NCBI RefSeq assembly: GCF_000276805.1
Contig: NZ_AKXQ01000023.1
Span: 18,178-82,177 of the forward strand
Direction of reading: 5' to 3'
DNA from: Moritella dasanensis ArB 0140
Lineage (GTDB): Bacteria > Pseudomonadota > Gammaproteobacteria > Enterobacterales > Moritellaceae
Length of the DNA: 64,000 nt
Shown here: one piece after another, positions 18,285 through 25,716 of the stretch
How positions within the stretch are numbered: the first letter of the stretch is position 1
Layout: each line of letters opens with the position of its first letter
Notes under the pieces: model-generated
Told to the model about the DNA's origin: nothing
Databases searched by the model: none
The model's input: the letters and a program-made list of their open reading frames with translations, nothing else
Made by a program: the position numbers and the translations under genes

Positions 18285-18719
18285 ATGCACACTATCCCTG
18301 ATTTTATGACTGCTCAACATCGCCATTGTGATGATTCTTTTATTGCTGCAGAATCTGCGGTATCGGCAAAGAAATGGCCAGAAGCTGATAGCCAGTGGGC
18401 TATATTTACAACGGATCTTGAGATCCATTTACAACAAGAAGAAACGATTTTATTTCCCGCGTTTGAGCAAGCAACTGGTATGACGATGGGACCAACGCAA
18501 GTGATGCGTGCTGAACATGCACAAATGCGTCAATTAGTGGCAGAAATGACGCAACAATTGTCTGTGCAGAATAAAGATCTATTCTTAGGGTTATCTGAAA
18601 CCTTAATGATCTTAATGCAACAGCACAATATGAAAGAAGAGCAGATGTTATACCCAATGACGCAGGCGCACTTACCGGATGCAGATGCGGTATTGCAGCA
18701 AGTAAAAGCGTACTCGTAA
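18285..18719 (+). CDS. Hemerythrin-domain protein
   Basis: The 144-residue protein is one four-helix hemerythrin HHE domain. Metal ligands are visible in order: QHRHCDDSF, the acidic/His helix LEIHLQQEETILFPAFE, RAEHAQMRQL and QQHNMKEEQMLYPM. Such proteins bind O2 or NO at a di-iron site or sense iron and NO. The start at 18285 is chosen because TTGAGG lies 6 bases upstream and the domain begins immediately; an in-frame start at 18123 would add an unrelated tail. The gene shares one base with the following DUF2249 gene. Combined with its two neighbours it suggests a nitrosative or respiratory role. Confidence 0.85.
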   Translation: MHTIPDFMTAQHRHCDDSFIAAESAVSAKKWPEADSQWAIFTTDLEIHLQQEETILFPAFEQATGMTMGPTQVMRAEHAQMRQLVAEMTQQLSVQNKDLFLGLSETLMILMQQHNMKEEQMLYPMTQAHLPDADAVLQQVKAYS

Positions 18720-19114
18720 TGGCGATAACTTTACAATCAACTAAAGTGCAGTCAACAGAAGTACAATCTACCCCAATACAACCGGCTAAACTGCAAGGCA
18801 TTAAGCTTGATGTAAGCGAGTTACCCATGCCTGAACCAATGCGTGAGGTATTACTGGCGTTAGCGGAATTGTCCCCAGGTCAGTGTTTGATTATTTATCA
18901 CCGTAAAAACCCGACGCCGTTATATCCCAAGTTAGCAGCGTTAGGATTTGTTTACCGCGTTGATATTGATTATGGTTTTAACCAAGCATCGGCTCTTGTT
19001 GGTCATCAAAGTAATGATAATGGCAGTTGTGAAGATTTAGCCGTTATCATCAAAGTTGCTTTTAAAGCGGATGAATCGGCATTAGCCGCATTTTCTGAGC
19101 TGGAATTAGAATGA
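18719..19114 (+). CDS. DUF2249 domain protein
   Basis: This 131-residue cytoplasmic protein has a DUF2249 (TusA-like fold) domain at about 28-75. It includes LDVSELPMPEPMREVLLAL, LSPGQCLIIYHRKNPTPLYP and LAALGFVYRV. DUF2249 genes often sit beside hemerythrin-like, NnrS or denitrification genes. The N-terminal 25 residues are built from 15-bp repeats encoding QSTKV, QSTEV, QSTPI and QPAKL, giving a flexible tail not part of the fold. The gene is coupled to both neighbours: TAATG with hemerythrin, ATGA with the membrane protein. The molecular function of DUF2249 is unknown. Confidence 0.8.
   Translation: MAITLQSTKVQSTEVQSTPIQPAKLQGIKLDVSELPMPEPMREVLLALAELSPGQCLIIYHRKNPTPLYPKLAALGFVYRVDIDYGFNQASALVGHQSNDNGSCEDLAVIIKVAFKADESALAAFSELELE
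18734..18793 (+). repeat. 15-bp tandem repeat x4 in DUF2249 gene N-terminus
   Basis: Units 18734-18748, 18749-18763, 18764-18778 and 18779-18793, of the type CAATCAACTAAAGTG, are in frame and encode QSTKV, QSTEV, QSTPI, QPAKL directly after the first five codons. Confidence 0.8.
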
Positions 19115-20556
19115 ACCTTGCGGGATTAGACTTTGATAACATACCGCCATTTTCAGTGCCGATGCGGTTCTTTTTTGTCGCGCCTGTATTTGCATTCATC
19201 AGCGCGTTAATTATTGCTGTTGCTGGCGAGTCGATGTGGTTAACCCGCTGGCATCCCGCCACTCTCGCTGTTACCCATGCTATTGTGCTGGGCGTTATTT
19301 CTATGATCATGTGTGGGGCTATTTTACAGTTATTACCGGTATTGGCAGGCAAATCTTTACCCAAGGTTAAACTTATTTCAACATTGACTGTGATCTTGAT
19401 GGCTGCGGGCACACTGTCGTTAATTCGTGCATTTTTAGCGAATATGTTGGTATTAGGTTTGGACTCAAGTAATAGTAATTTCTTTTTTGCTGTTTCAGGT
19501 ATCTCATTTACCCTTGGTTTGGGTGGTTTTATCTGCGCAATATTATGGTTGATTAGACAGCGAAGTCAGGCCAGTGTATCAATCAATACAATGCGCTTAG
19601 GTTTTATTGCTATGCTGGTGGTTGGCATTATTGCCAGTTTACTGTTAGCTGGTTACTTATTCGCTAGCCAATTTAATATCACCAAGCAACTGACTGATAG
19701 CCATGCTAGTTGGGGACTGATTGGTTGGATCAGTTTAGTGATTATCGGTGTGAGCTTTCAAGTACTGCCTATGTTTCATGTTGCGCCTGCTTTTCCGCGT
19801 TGGTGCTCGCGTTATCTCCCTGGCTTTCTGTTCATTACATTGCTTATTTATACGTTAATGACCTTGGTTATCACCCAACTTACTGTTATTGATAGCATTG
19901 TGATTGAATCAATTGTTGATAGTGCAGTGTGGCAATTCATACAGACGATTTGTATTGGTTTATTACAGCTAAGCTTGATGGTATATGCTGTCACGGCTAT
20001 GCATTGTTTATACCGACGTAAGCGAAAAATCAGTGATGCTAGTGTCACTTGTTGGTTTATTGCCTTAACGTGCTTATTTCTTTGCTGTGCTATTAGCTTA
20101 GTGATGAGTTTAGTGATGAGCTTAGACATGGGCTTAATGAATAATTCAGTGACAAGTGTTGAGGCTTTGCTATTCAATTTAGGTTGGTCACCGTTAACAC
20201 TCGCATCGATATTTATCTATGGTTGGATATTGAGTGTGATCATGGCGATGATCATCAAGATAGTGCCTTTTTTGGCCTACCTACATCTGCAGCGTCAATG
20301 TGGTTTTCATCTGCAAGCATTTGCGTTATTACCTAATATGCACGAACTATTAAGTAAATCGCGGATGCAGTATTTATTATATAGCCATGTATTTAGTCTG
20401 TTTGCTTTGTGTATGACCTTATATAGTCCCCAGAATTACTGGTTATTATCATTAGCTATAATAGGGCAGTTTGGTTATTTATTGTTTTTGATGATCAAGG
20501 TCAGTAGTCGCTATCGTCATATAACAAGCGCTATTGATGAGGCGTTATTAAGCTAG
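19111..20556 (+). CDS. NnrS-like / heme-copper-oxidase-I-like polytopic membrane protein
   Basis: The 481-residue protein has about 12 TM helices. Membrane-embedded histidines lie in contexts seen in NnrS and heme-copper oxidase subunit I relatives: WHPATLAVTHAIVLG, then SHASWGLIGW and VSFQVLPMFHVAPAFP. Oxidase catalytic residues are not obviously complete, so it is more likely an NnrS-like heme/NO-stress protein than an oxidase. It overlaps the DUF2249 gene by 4 bp. The three genes form one coupled operon, which fits a response to NO or low oxygen. A short 12-bp repeat (20101-20136) encodes LVMSLVMSLDMG in one helix. The precise function is unknown. Confidence 0.65.
   Translation: MNLAGLDFDNIPPFSVPMRFFFVAPVFAFISALIIAVAGESMWLTRWHPATLAVTHAIVLGVISMIMCGAILQLLPVLAGKSLPKVKLISTLTVILMAAGTLSLIRAFLANMLVLGLDSSNSNFFFAVSGISFTLGLGGFICAILWLIRQRSQASVSINTMRLGFIAMLVVGIIASLLLAGYLFASQFNITKQLTDSHASWGLIGWISLVIIGVSFQVLPMFHVAPAFPRWCSRYLPGFLFITLLIYTLMTLVITQLTVIDSIVIESIVDSAVWQFIQTICIGLLQLSLMVYAVTAMHCLYRRKRKISDASVTCWFIALTCLFLCCAISLVMSLVMSLDMGLMNNSVTSVEALLFNLGWSPLTLASIFIYGWILSVIMAMIIKIVPFLAYLHLQRQCGFHLQAFALLPNMHELLSKSRMQYLLYSHVFSLFALCMTLYSPQNYWLLSLAIIGQFGYLLFLMIKVSSRYRHITSAIDEALLS
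20101..20136 (+). repeat. 12-bp repeats in a membrane helix
   Basis: GTGATGAGTTTA, GTGATGAGCTTA and GACATGGGCTTA follow one another in frame inside the NnrS-like gene. Confidence 0.6.
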
Positions 20557-20649
20557 CATATAATAAGTGTATAAATAAGTGCATCAAGGTAACTCTCGAT
20601 GCACTATTTAAATGTGTAATGTCACTTAAGCTGTAATTTTAACTGTTGC

Positions 20650-21672
20650 CTAAGAGGTAAATAGTACCCAGGTATAACCAACAAACATAATCAACAATAC
20701 CGCGCCAGAAAGGCGACCGAAGCGATAGTTTAGTTTACTGTCTGCCGCGATTAACGCGTCTGTTTGTTGCTCAGGTTTCAAATTAGAACGACGTTTATTC
20801 ACGACAAAATAAGTCATGGTGAATGAGATAACCATAAATGCAGTCATAATCGACAGCATTGGAATATCACGTGTTAATACTTCTGCTGGCAGTTGTAAAC
20901 CATCACCAATTAAGCCTGGGAACGCCAGCACACCTAATAGATTAAAGGTGTTTGAACCAATCACAGTCGCGAATGCAATTTCAGGCATACCACGACGCAC
21001 ACCAGCAATAGCAGCTGCCAACTCAGGTAGACTCGTCCCAAATGCCACAATTGTTAGACCAATCAATAAGTCGCTTACGCCCATTGCTTTAGCAAGTTGC
21101 ACGCTACCCCAAACCATGATTTGTGAACTGATTAATAACATGATTAACATAGCGATAGTTTCGACTAATGCTCTATTTTGACTTACATCTAAAAATTCTA
21201 ATTCATTTTCAACATCATCTTCAGACGATGATTTAGCCAAATAGACACAGTACAGTGCAAGTAATAGGATAAGCACTAGACTATCCCACATGGTAATTGA
21301 ACCATTCGACATTAATGCGATCACGGCAATAAGTGCGATAACGAGAATCGGTAATTCACGTTTAATGAAGCGTACTTGAATAACAAGTGGCATAAACAAG
21401 GCACAAAGCGCTAATACTAAGCCGCTGTTGATAATATTAGAGCCAATGGCGTTTCCGACAGCTAGACCTTCTGCACCATTAAATGACGCGATCGCACTGA
21501 CGACTAATTCTGGAAATGATGTACCAAAAGCAATGACGGTCATACCAATAAACATGACTGAAACACCAAATTGTTTGGCTAATGTTGATGATACTAAGAT
21601 AAGACGGTCGGCACTGACGGTGAGTATAATGAAGCCAACTAACACAGCAATGATGGGTAATAATAAAGACAT
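20650..21672 (-). CDS. CaCA-family calcium/cation antiporter (YrbG-like)
   Basis: The protein, about 340 residues, has ten predicted TM helices and two inverted alpha-repeats typical of K+-dependent Na+/Ca2+ exchangers. Each repeat carries the ion-binding signature: IAFGTSFPELVVSAIAS...GNAIGSN in the first half and VAFGTSLPELAAAIAG...ATVIGSN in the second. It exports a divalent cation in exchange for Na+ or H+. The ATG at 21672 starts the first hydrophobic helix. An in-frame ATG at 21693 is buried in a leader hairpin. The leader looks like a yybP-ykoY Mn2+ riboswitch, which raises Mn2+ as a possible substrate. Family certain, ion inferred. Confidence 0.87.
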   Translation of the reverse strand: MSLLLPIIAVLVGFIILTVSADRLILVSSTLAKQFGVSVMFIGMTVIAFGTSFPELVVSAIASFNGAEGLAVGNAIGSNIINSGLVLALCALFMPLVIQVRFIKRELPILVIALIAVIALMSNGSITMWDSLVLILLLALYCVYLAKSSSEDDVENELEFLDVSQNRALVETIAMLIMLLISSQIMVWGSVQLAKAMGVSDLLIGLTIVAFGTSLPELAAAIAGVRRGMPEIAFATVIGSNTFNLLGVLAFPGLIGDGLQLPAEVLTRDIPMLSIMTAFMVISFTMTYFVVNKRRSNLKPEQQTDALIAADSKLNYRFGRLSGAVLLIMFVGYTWVLFTS

Positions 21673-21684
21673 AGGATTCTCGTA

Positions 21685-21724
21685 CGAGGGCATTTAGACA
21701 TAAACAAGCGACACCCTGCCCTCG
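21685..21724 (-). promoter_or_regulatory. Leader hairpin at antiporter translation start
   Basis: Read on the minus strand, CGAGGGCA (21724-21717) pairs perfectly with TGCCCTCG (21692-21685). The stem covers the upstream ATG at 21693-21691 and lies just before the start at 21672. It could be the expression platform of the riboswitch that precedes it. Confidence 0.5.
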
Positions 21725-21742
21725 AAAGTAGGTGGTTACTTG

Positions 21743-21891
21743 TTCAAGTCTCATCAAACTTAGTATCGGGTTATTAGCTTTAAACTATTAGCTTTAAAGT
21801 ATTAACTTCGAACTAGGTTGAATACACCACGACCTGTTGGTCAGTTATGTTGATGTATTCCTTCACGTGGTGAAGCGACTACTCCCTCGAA
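21743..21891 (-). ncRNA. Candidate yybP-ykoY (manganese) riboswitch
   Basis: On the minus strand, helix P1 (TTCGAG with CTTGAA, one G-U pair) encloses the conserved 5' element GGAGTAG directly after the first P1 strand. GATGAGA directly precedes the closing P1 strand, in the place of the family's GCGAGA/GCAAGA loop. Between them lie a CTTCAC/GTGAAG hairpin, a GAATACA...TGTATTC arm and CATCAACATAACT, which resembles the family's conserved UCAACAUACU. The loop has one base unlike the consensus, and part of the variable region is a 14-bp repeat. The element would sit in the antiporter leader. Confidence 0.6.
21772..21813. repeat. 14-bp tandem repeat x3 inside riboswitch region
   Basis: TATTAGCTTTAAAC, TATTAGCTTTAAAG and TATTAACTTCGAAC are consecutive and lie in the distal part of the candidate riboswitch, away from the P1 junction motifs. 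Confidence 0.75.
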
Positions 21892-22029
21892 TAGATGCGG
21901 GCATTATAAAATAGAATTAGGTTAACGCAAGCAGAAACTGTCATTTAATTACACAGTAATTTATATCGTCATTTACAATATTATTTATCGACAGGTAATC
22001 GCCTTTGAATCCAGCACCTTATTCTTAAA

Positions 22030-22090
22030 TTAAGGGTTAAGGGTTAAGGGTTAAGGGTTAAGGGTTAAGGGTTAAGGGTTAAGGGTTAAG
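22030..22090. repeat. Perfect heptamer repeat (TTAAGGG)n
   Basis: Eight perfect TTAAGGG units plus a partial TTAAG run from 22030 to 22090. On the minus strand the first unit supplies the TAA stop codon (22088-22086) of the endonuclease-family gene. The rest forms its 3' untranslated region. Confidence 0.95.
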
Positions 22091-23114
22091 TCCTGAGTTG
22101 TAAATTGATTTGTACCACTGCATGATCGGTGCTTTCGCTATCACGTGCATAGATAGGATTAATCAGGTGGCGGTCATAGGTGTGGTAATCACTGACTTCA
22201 TACAGGCTACGCTGATATTCGGCATTAAACTCACACGACAGTAAGATGTAATCTAATACTGAACCTTTATTAAAAAAGTAATGCGTCGGTGGGCGCGGGT
22301 CTGGTGTACTGCTTGCGATCACACCATTTGCGGCGTGTTGGTATAAAAACCAGCTATCCTGCAGGCTGAACTGTTTGACAATATCTTGTGCTTGCGGGTC
22401 TGAATTGAAGCGTAATGTGTTCATGGTTAAGTGAGATAATACCCCGTCGCGATCATTATCTAGTCGGTCATTAAAATCACCCATTAACATCATCGGATTG
22501 TTAGTCGCTAGTCGACGTTGGATCATTTGTTGGAATAATAACGCGGCTTCAGAACCGCGTTGCATTGATGATCCCCAACTACCGCACATTTGTTTGGTAA
22601 AGGCATCAAGCACAGCTTTGGTTGTCGCCAATTTATTATCGTCACTTTCTAACATCGGTCGTTTAGATTTAAAATGCACAACATAACAATCTGTTGTACC
22701 TAGGTGCGGTAATTCAATACTGGCACGCAGTGGTTTACGGCTAAATTGATATTCAGCAGACAATCCCATACTCACGGCAAGTTCGCTATCTGGCATGACA
22801 GCGGTGATATCTGTGATTGGGTATCGGGATGCTATCGCTACGACGGGACTACGGAAAATATAGTCTTCGATTACATCTGCGCTATCGACCACGGAAAAAT
22901 ACGGATAATCACAATCTGCGACTAATGCTTTTAATGAATCGGGGCTGAATACTTCTTGAAAACCGATCACGTCAGGTTGATGCTCAGTAAGATAATCTCT
23001 TATCCACTTCTGCTTTTTCTGCCATTGCACCTCGTCATAGATACGATCAAAGTCATAACAAGCATAGGGAGGCTCAATATAATTGAAAAGATTAAACGTG
23101 GCGATTTTTAGCAT
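22086..23114 (-). CDS. Endonuclease/exonuclease/phosphatase family protein
   Basis: The 342-residue protein has a single EEP domain. Motifs in order are MLKIATFNLFNY (N-terminal Asn), QPDVIGFQEVFS with metal-binding Glu, YVVHFKSKRP (His/Lys), MLMGDFNDR (catalytic Asp and Asn) and ESTDHAVVQI (C-terminal Asp-His pair). All catalytic positions of the DNase I/exonuclease III/phosphatase superfamily are present. No signal peptide is visible, so it is probably cytoplasmic; the substrate (nucleic acid or phosphoester) is not predictable. It is monocistronic. Its stop codon is formed by the heptamer repeat tract. Confidence 0.85.
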   Translation of the reverse strand: MLKIATFNLFNYIEPPYACYDFDRIYDEVQWQKKQKWIRDYLTEHQPDVIGFQEVFSPDSLKALVADCDYPYFSVVDSADVIEDYIFRSPVVAIASRYPITDITAVMPDSELAVSMGLSAEYQFSRKPLRASIELPHLGTTDCYVVHFKSKRPMLESDDNKLATTKAVLDAFTKQMCGSWGSSMQRGSEAALLFQQMIQRRLATNNPMMLMGDFNDRLDNDRDGVLSHLTMNTLRFNSDPQAQDIVKQFSLQDSWFLYQHAANGVIASSTPDPRPPTHYFFNKGSVLDYILLSCEFNAEYQRSLYEVSDYHTYDRHLINPIYARDSESTDHAVVQINLQLRT

Positions 23115-23456
23115 AGATAAGAAAGACCAGATAGATGGAAAGTAACTGTGATGGTTATAACAAGCTTAGCAGGATGGGGCAAGTAAGTATTTACGACATC
23201 TTTGCTTATAAATCGTTCAGGGTAGTTTGTGTAATTAATAACGTATTATTTGACAGTCTGTTGTTTTCGTATGCCCGACTATATCGACTTATTATCCACA
23301 TATAGCTGATTTATATAAAATTAACCTGGTAAATAATAATGATGTTAATAATTGGTTACTGTAAGTTATTGTAATTTAATGTAATTCACTTTCCACATTG
23401 TTGTTTTCCTAAACGTGTTTGTTAGACTCCGCGCCTTATTAGTCTTTAGAGGTAGT
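23115..23456. other. Intergenic region between divergent genes
   Basis: This AT-rich, 342-base spacer lies between the endonuclease-family gene and the outer-membrane operon. It must hold both promoters. A 10-bp triplicate (TTACTGTAAG, TTATTGTAAT, TTAATGTAAT at 23356-23385) precedes the operon by about 70 bases and could be regulatory. No gene is seen. Confidence 0.5.
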
Positions 23457-24455
23457 ATGATGAACAACAACACGCATTTCACAATGGCAATGACGGCACT
23501 TATCAGTAGCTCGTTTTCTGTATCCGCCAATGATCATCTATTTACCTCTACAGATTTAGACTCGGCCAACAACAGTAATGTGAAACATATTGTCGGCATT
23601 GAGCAGGCGCAGGTGCCGGTGGCATCGACGGCGTTAACTGCTGATGAAAGTGAATTACTCAGTGTTGAAGAATTCGATAGATATGAACGTAACTTTCCGA
23701 TTTGGGCACAAGAAGCTATCGACCTTGGACATGAATTGCCCAAGCCGTATGGTTTTAGTATGACTTATATGAAGATGGAACAGCCTCTTGTTGTAGATTC
23801 AGTAGCTTTTAGTGGTATAAATCCTTGGGTAGATGAAAACGTTAAAGTTGGCACATCAACCGCACAGCAAGAGTCTGAAACGTTAACGCTTCGTGGGGAT
23901 ATTTGGGTGCTACCGTTTTTAAATGTATATGGCATTCTGGGTTACACGCAGGGCAGTAGTACTGCAGTGGTTAATCCGACTCTTGAGCGACCTCTATTCC
24001 CTAATAGACCTCCGCTTAGCTTAGGCACGCACGACTTTGAATTGAACTTTAAAGGTATTACCTACGGCGCAGGTACCACGATCGTTGGTGGTATTGATAA
24101 TTGGTTTGCGTTACTCGATGTCAACTACACCAATACCGCATTGGATATATTAGATGGTGAAATCAGCTCAATTGTGGTCTCTCCACGAGTTGGCTATCGC
24201 TGGAAGTTCAAAGGCCATGATATGCAGTTATGGACTGGTGCTATGTATCAAAATGTAGAACAAACATTTGCGGGGAATCTCAAGGATATTGGCATCAACC
24301 TACCAGGTAAATTTGAAGTCGAGCAACACCTTGAAGACAAATGGAATACCTTAATCGGTGGGCAAGCGCAAATTACCAATAATGTTGATCTGCTCATGGA
24401 AGCAGGTTTAGGGACTCGCAGTAGTGTGATGGTTAGCCTAGGGTACCGTTTCTAA
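23457..24455 (+). CDS. Outer-membrane beta-barrel protein
   Basis: The protein is about 332 residues with a signal peptide (MNNNTHFTMAMTALISSS...VSA-N). A polar N-terminal stretch of about 75 residues is followed by repeated amphipathic strands, and the C-terminus SVMVSLGYRF ends in Phe, as outer-membrane barrels do. No named family is recognised. AGAGG lies just upstream; the second ATG of the pair (23460) has the better spacing. It is the first gene of a three-gene operon, with one base to the next gene. A porin-like or assembly-related role is possible, and only the barrel nature is supported by sequence. Confidence 0.7.
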   Translation: MMNNNTHFTMAMTALISSSFSVSANDHLFTSTDLDSANNSNVKHIVGIEQAQVPVASTALTADESELLSVEEFDRYERNFPIWAQEAIDLGHELPKPYGFSMTYMKMEQPLVVDSVAFSGINPWVDENVKVGTSTAQQESETLTLRGDIWVLPFLNVYGILGYTQGSSTAVVNPTLERPLFPNRPPLSLGTHDFELNFKGITYGAGTTIVGGIDNWFALLDVNYTNTALDILDGEISSIVVSPRVGYRWKFKGHDMQLWTGAMYQNVEQTFAGNLKDIGINLPGKFEVEQHLEDKWNTLIGGQAQITNNVDLLMEAGLGTRSSVMVSLGYRF

Positions 24456-24456
24456 T

Positions 24457-25716
24457 ATGATGTCATTAGCTAAAGTATTTATTTTTGCATTTGGCGCGAT
24501 GTTGTTAACCGCTTGCAGCCAAGATTGGCAAGTTCGTGCATTACCTACAGATGTCGCTGTCGCTGAAGCATTAACGGCGCAGCCTGATAAGAGTGTACTT
24601 GCAAGCACTGAACTAAATGGTTATTCAAGCCTAGAAATGCCTGGAGATGTAAGACCTTGCTGCGCGTTTGGTAATGCCCAAAAAGTCAAAGTAGGCACAT
24701 TACAAGTACCATTCTTTCGTTACGCTAATACACTTGATGCGGATGATATAGGTGCTCATGCCTTTGACGCTGGCTCGTTTAGTTATGTGAAAGCATCACC
24801 CGGCGGTAGTAGCGGCGGCGAAAACAATGGCCAAATTTATACGCGACTTGGTGGTTTCATTGATTTAGCCCATGTACGCGATACCGCTGATAACACGGTT
24901 ATTTTGTTTTATAAAATTTATAAGCAATTAGGTAAAGAAGCAAAAATTGAGTTACCACCTGAAATAGGGCCCCGTTACATCCAATTAAAAGCCCTTGATA
25001 TAGAGCATCTGGATCCATTACAGCGCTGGAACTTAGCGGCTGATATCGCCGCAAGATTAGGTTACTTAATGGCGGAATCACATGAAATCGCACAATGGCA
25101 CGGCTATCGTAGTTGGGCGCTTTGGTCTGAAGAGGTATCGGCTTATTCACCTGAAGATATCTATTCAAATATGCTGGGTGCTAAGATCGCCGTGGCATTA
25201 ATCAGCAATAACTTAGCCATGAATAAAACCTTGTTTAATCAGCACATGAATGGCTGGTTAACCGCGGCAATCAATCAGCTTGAGCCTGTAACAGCCGAGC
25301 AAACGAACGCGTTGTTTGATGTGATTGACGGCGATTGGTGGGATTCAAAGGAACCATTACCCAATAAATTCATGCTGTTAAAACGCCATTATGCCTTGGG
25401 TGATGTTCAGTCGCCGTATTTAGTGGATAAACAAACTGCCCAAGCGCATGCGCATTGGCCTTTGCTTGCACCGCTCTATGAAGATGAACACCAAGCTAAA
25501 CCGCTATCACTGTTACGTTACAGTCATGGGGTCGATATAGATGACGTGGCCAAGTTGTGGTTATTTATTGATGATAAGTTTAAAGCTAACTTTAGTCATA
25601 TCCCTGCGGAACTGTGGGCGAATGGTTTTACCAGTGAGCAGTTTTTAGCATTGTCTGCATATAACCAGATTGAAGATGATAAGCAGTTAAAAGCCAAGCG
25701 CGAGGGTGATAAATAA
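24457..25716 (+). CDS. DUF4056-type lipoprotein
   Basis: The 419-residue protein has a lipoprotein signal with lipobox LLTAC (Cys20). The mature part contains DVRPCCAFG and, later, GYLMAESHEIAQWHGYRSW and EEVSAYSPEDIYSNMLG. I associate these with the DUF4056 family, which has no established function. The conserved histidine/glutamate-rich motif (ESHEIAQWHG) could bind a metal, but that is speculative. It lies between two outer-membrane barrel genes, sharing a base with the downstream one (TAATG). It probably works with them at the outer membrane. Confidence 0.7.
   Translation: MMSLAKVFIFAFGAMLLTACSQDWQVRALPTDVAVAEALTAQPDKSVLASTELNGYSSLEMPGDVRPCCAFGNAQKVKVGTLQVPFFRYANTLDADDIGAHAFDAGSFSYVKASPGGSSGGENNGQIYTRLGGFIDLAHVRDTADNTVILFYKIYKQLGKEAKIELPPEIGPRYIQLKALDIEHLDPLQRWNLAADIAARLGYLMAESHEIAQWHGYRSWALWSEEVSAYSPEDIYSNMLGAKIAVALISNNLAMNKTLFNQHMNGWLTAAINQLEPVTAEQTNALFDVIDGDWWDSKEPLPNKFMLLKRHYALGDVQSPYLVDKQTAQAHAHWPLLAPLYEDEHQAKPLSLLRYSHGVDIDDVAKLWLFIDDKFKANFSHIPAELWANGFTSEQFLALSAYNQIEDDKQLKAKREGDK

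Noticed and set aside
22030..22090. CRISPR or telomere interpretation of the heptamer tract
   Set aside because: Units are contiguous 7-mers without spacers, and nothing else suggests a linear replicon end.
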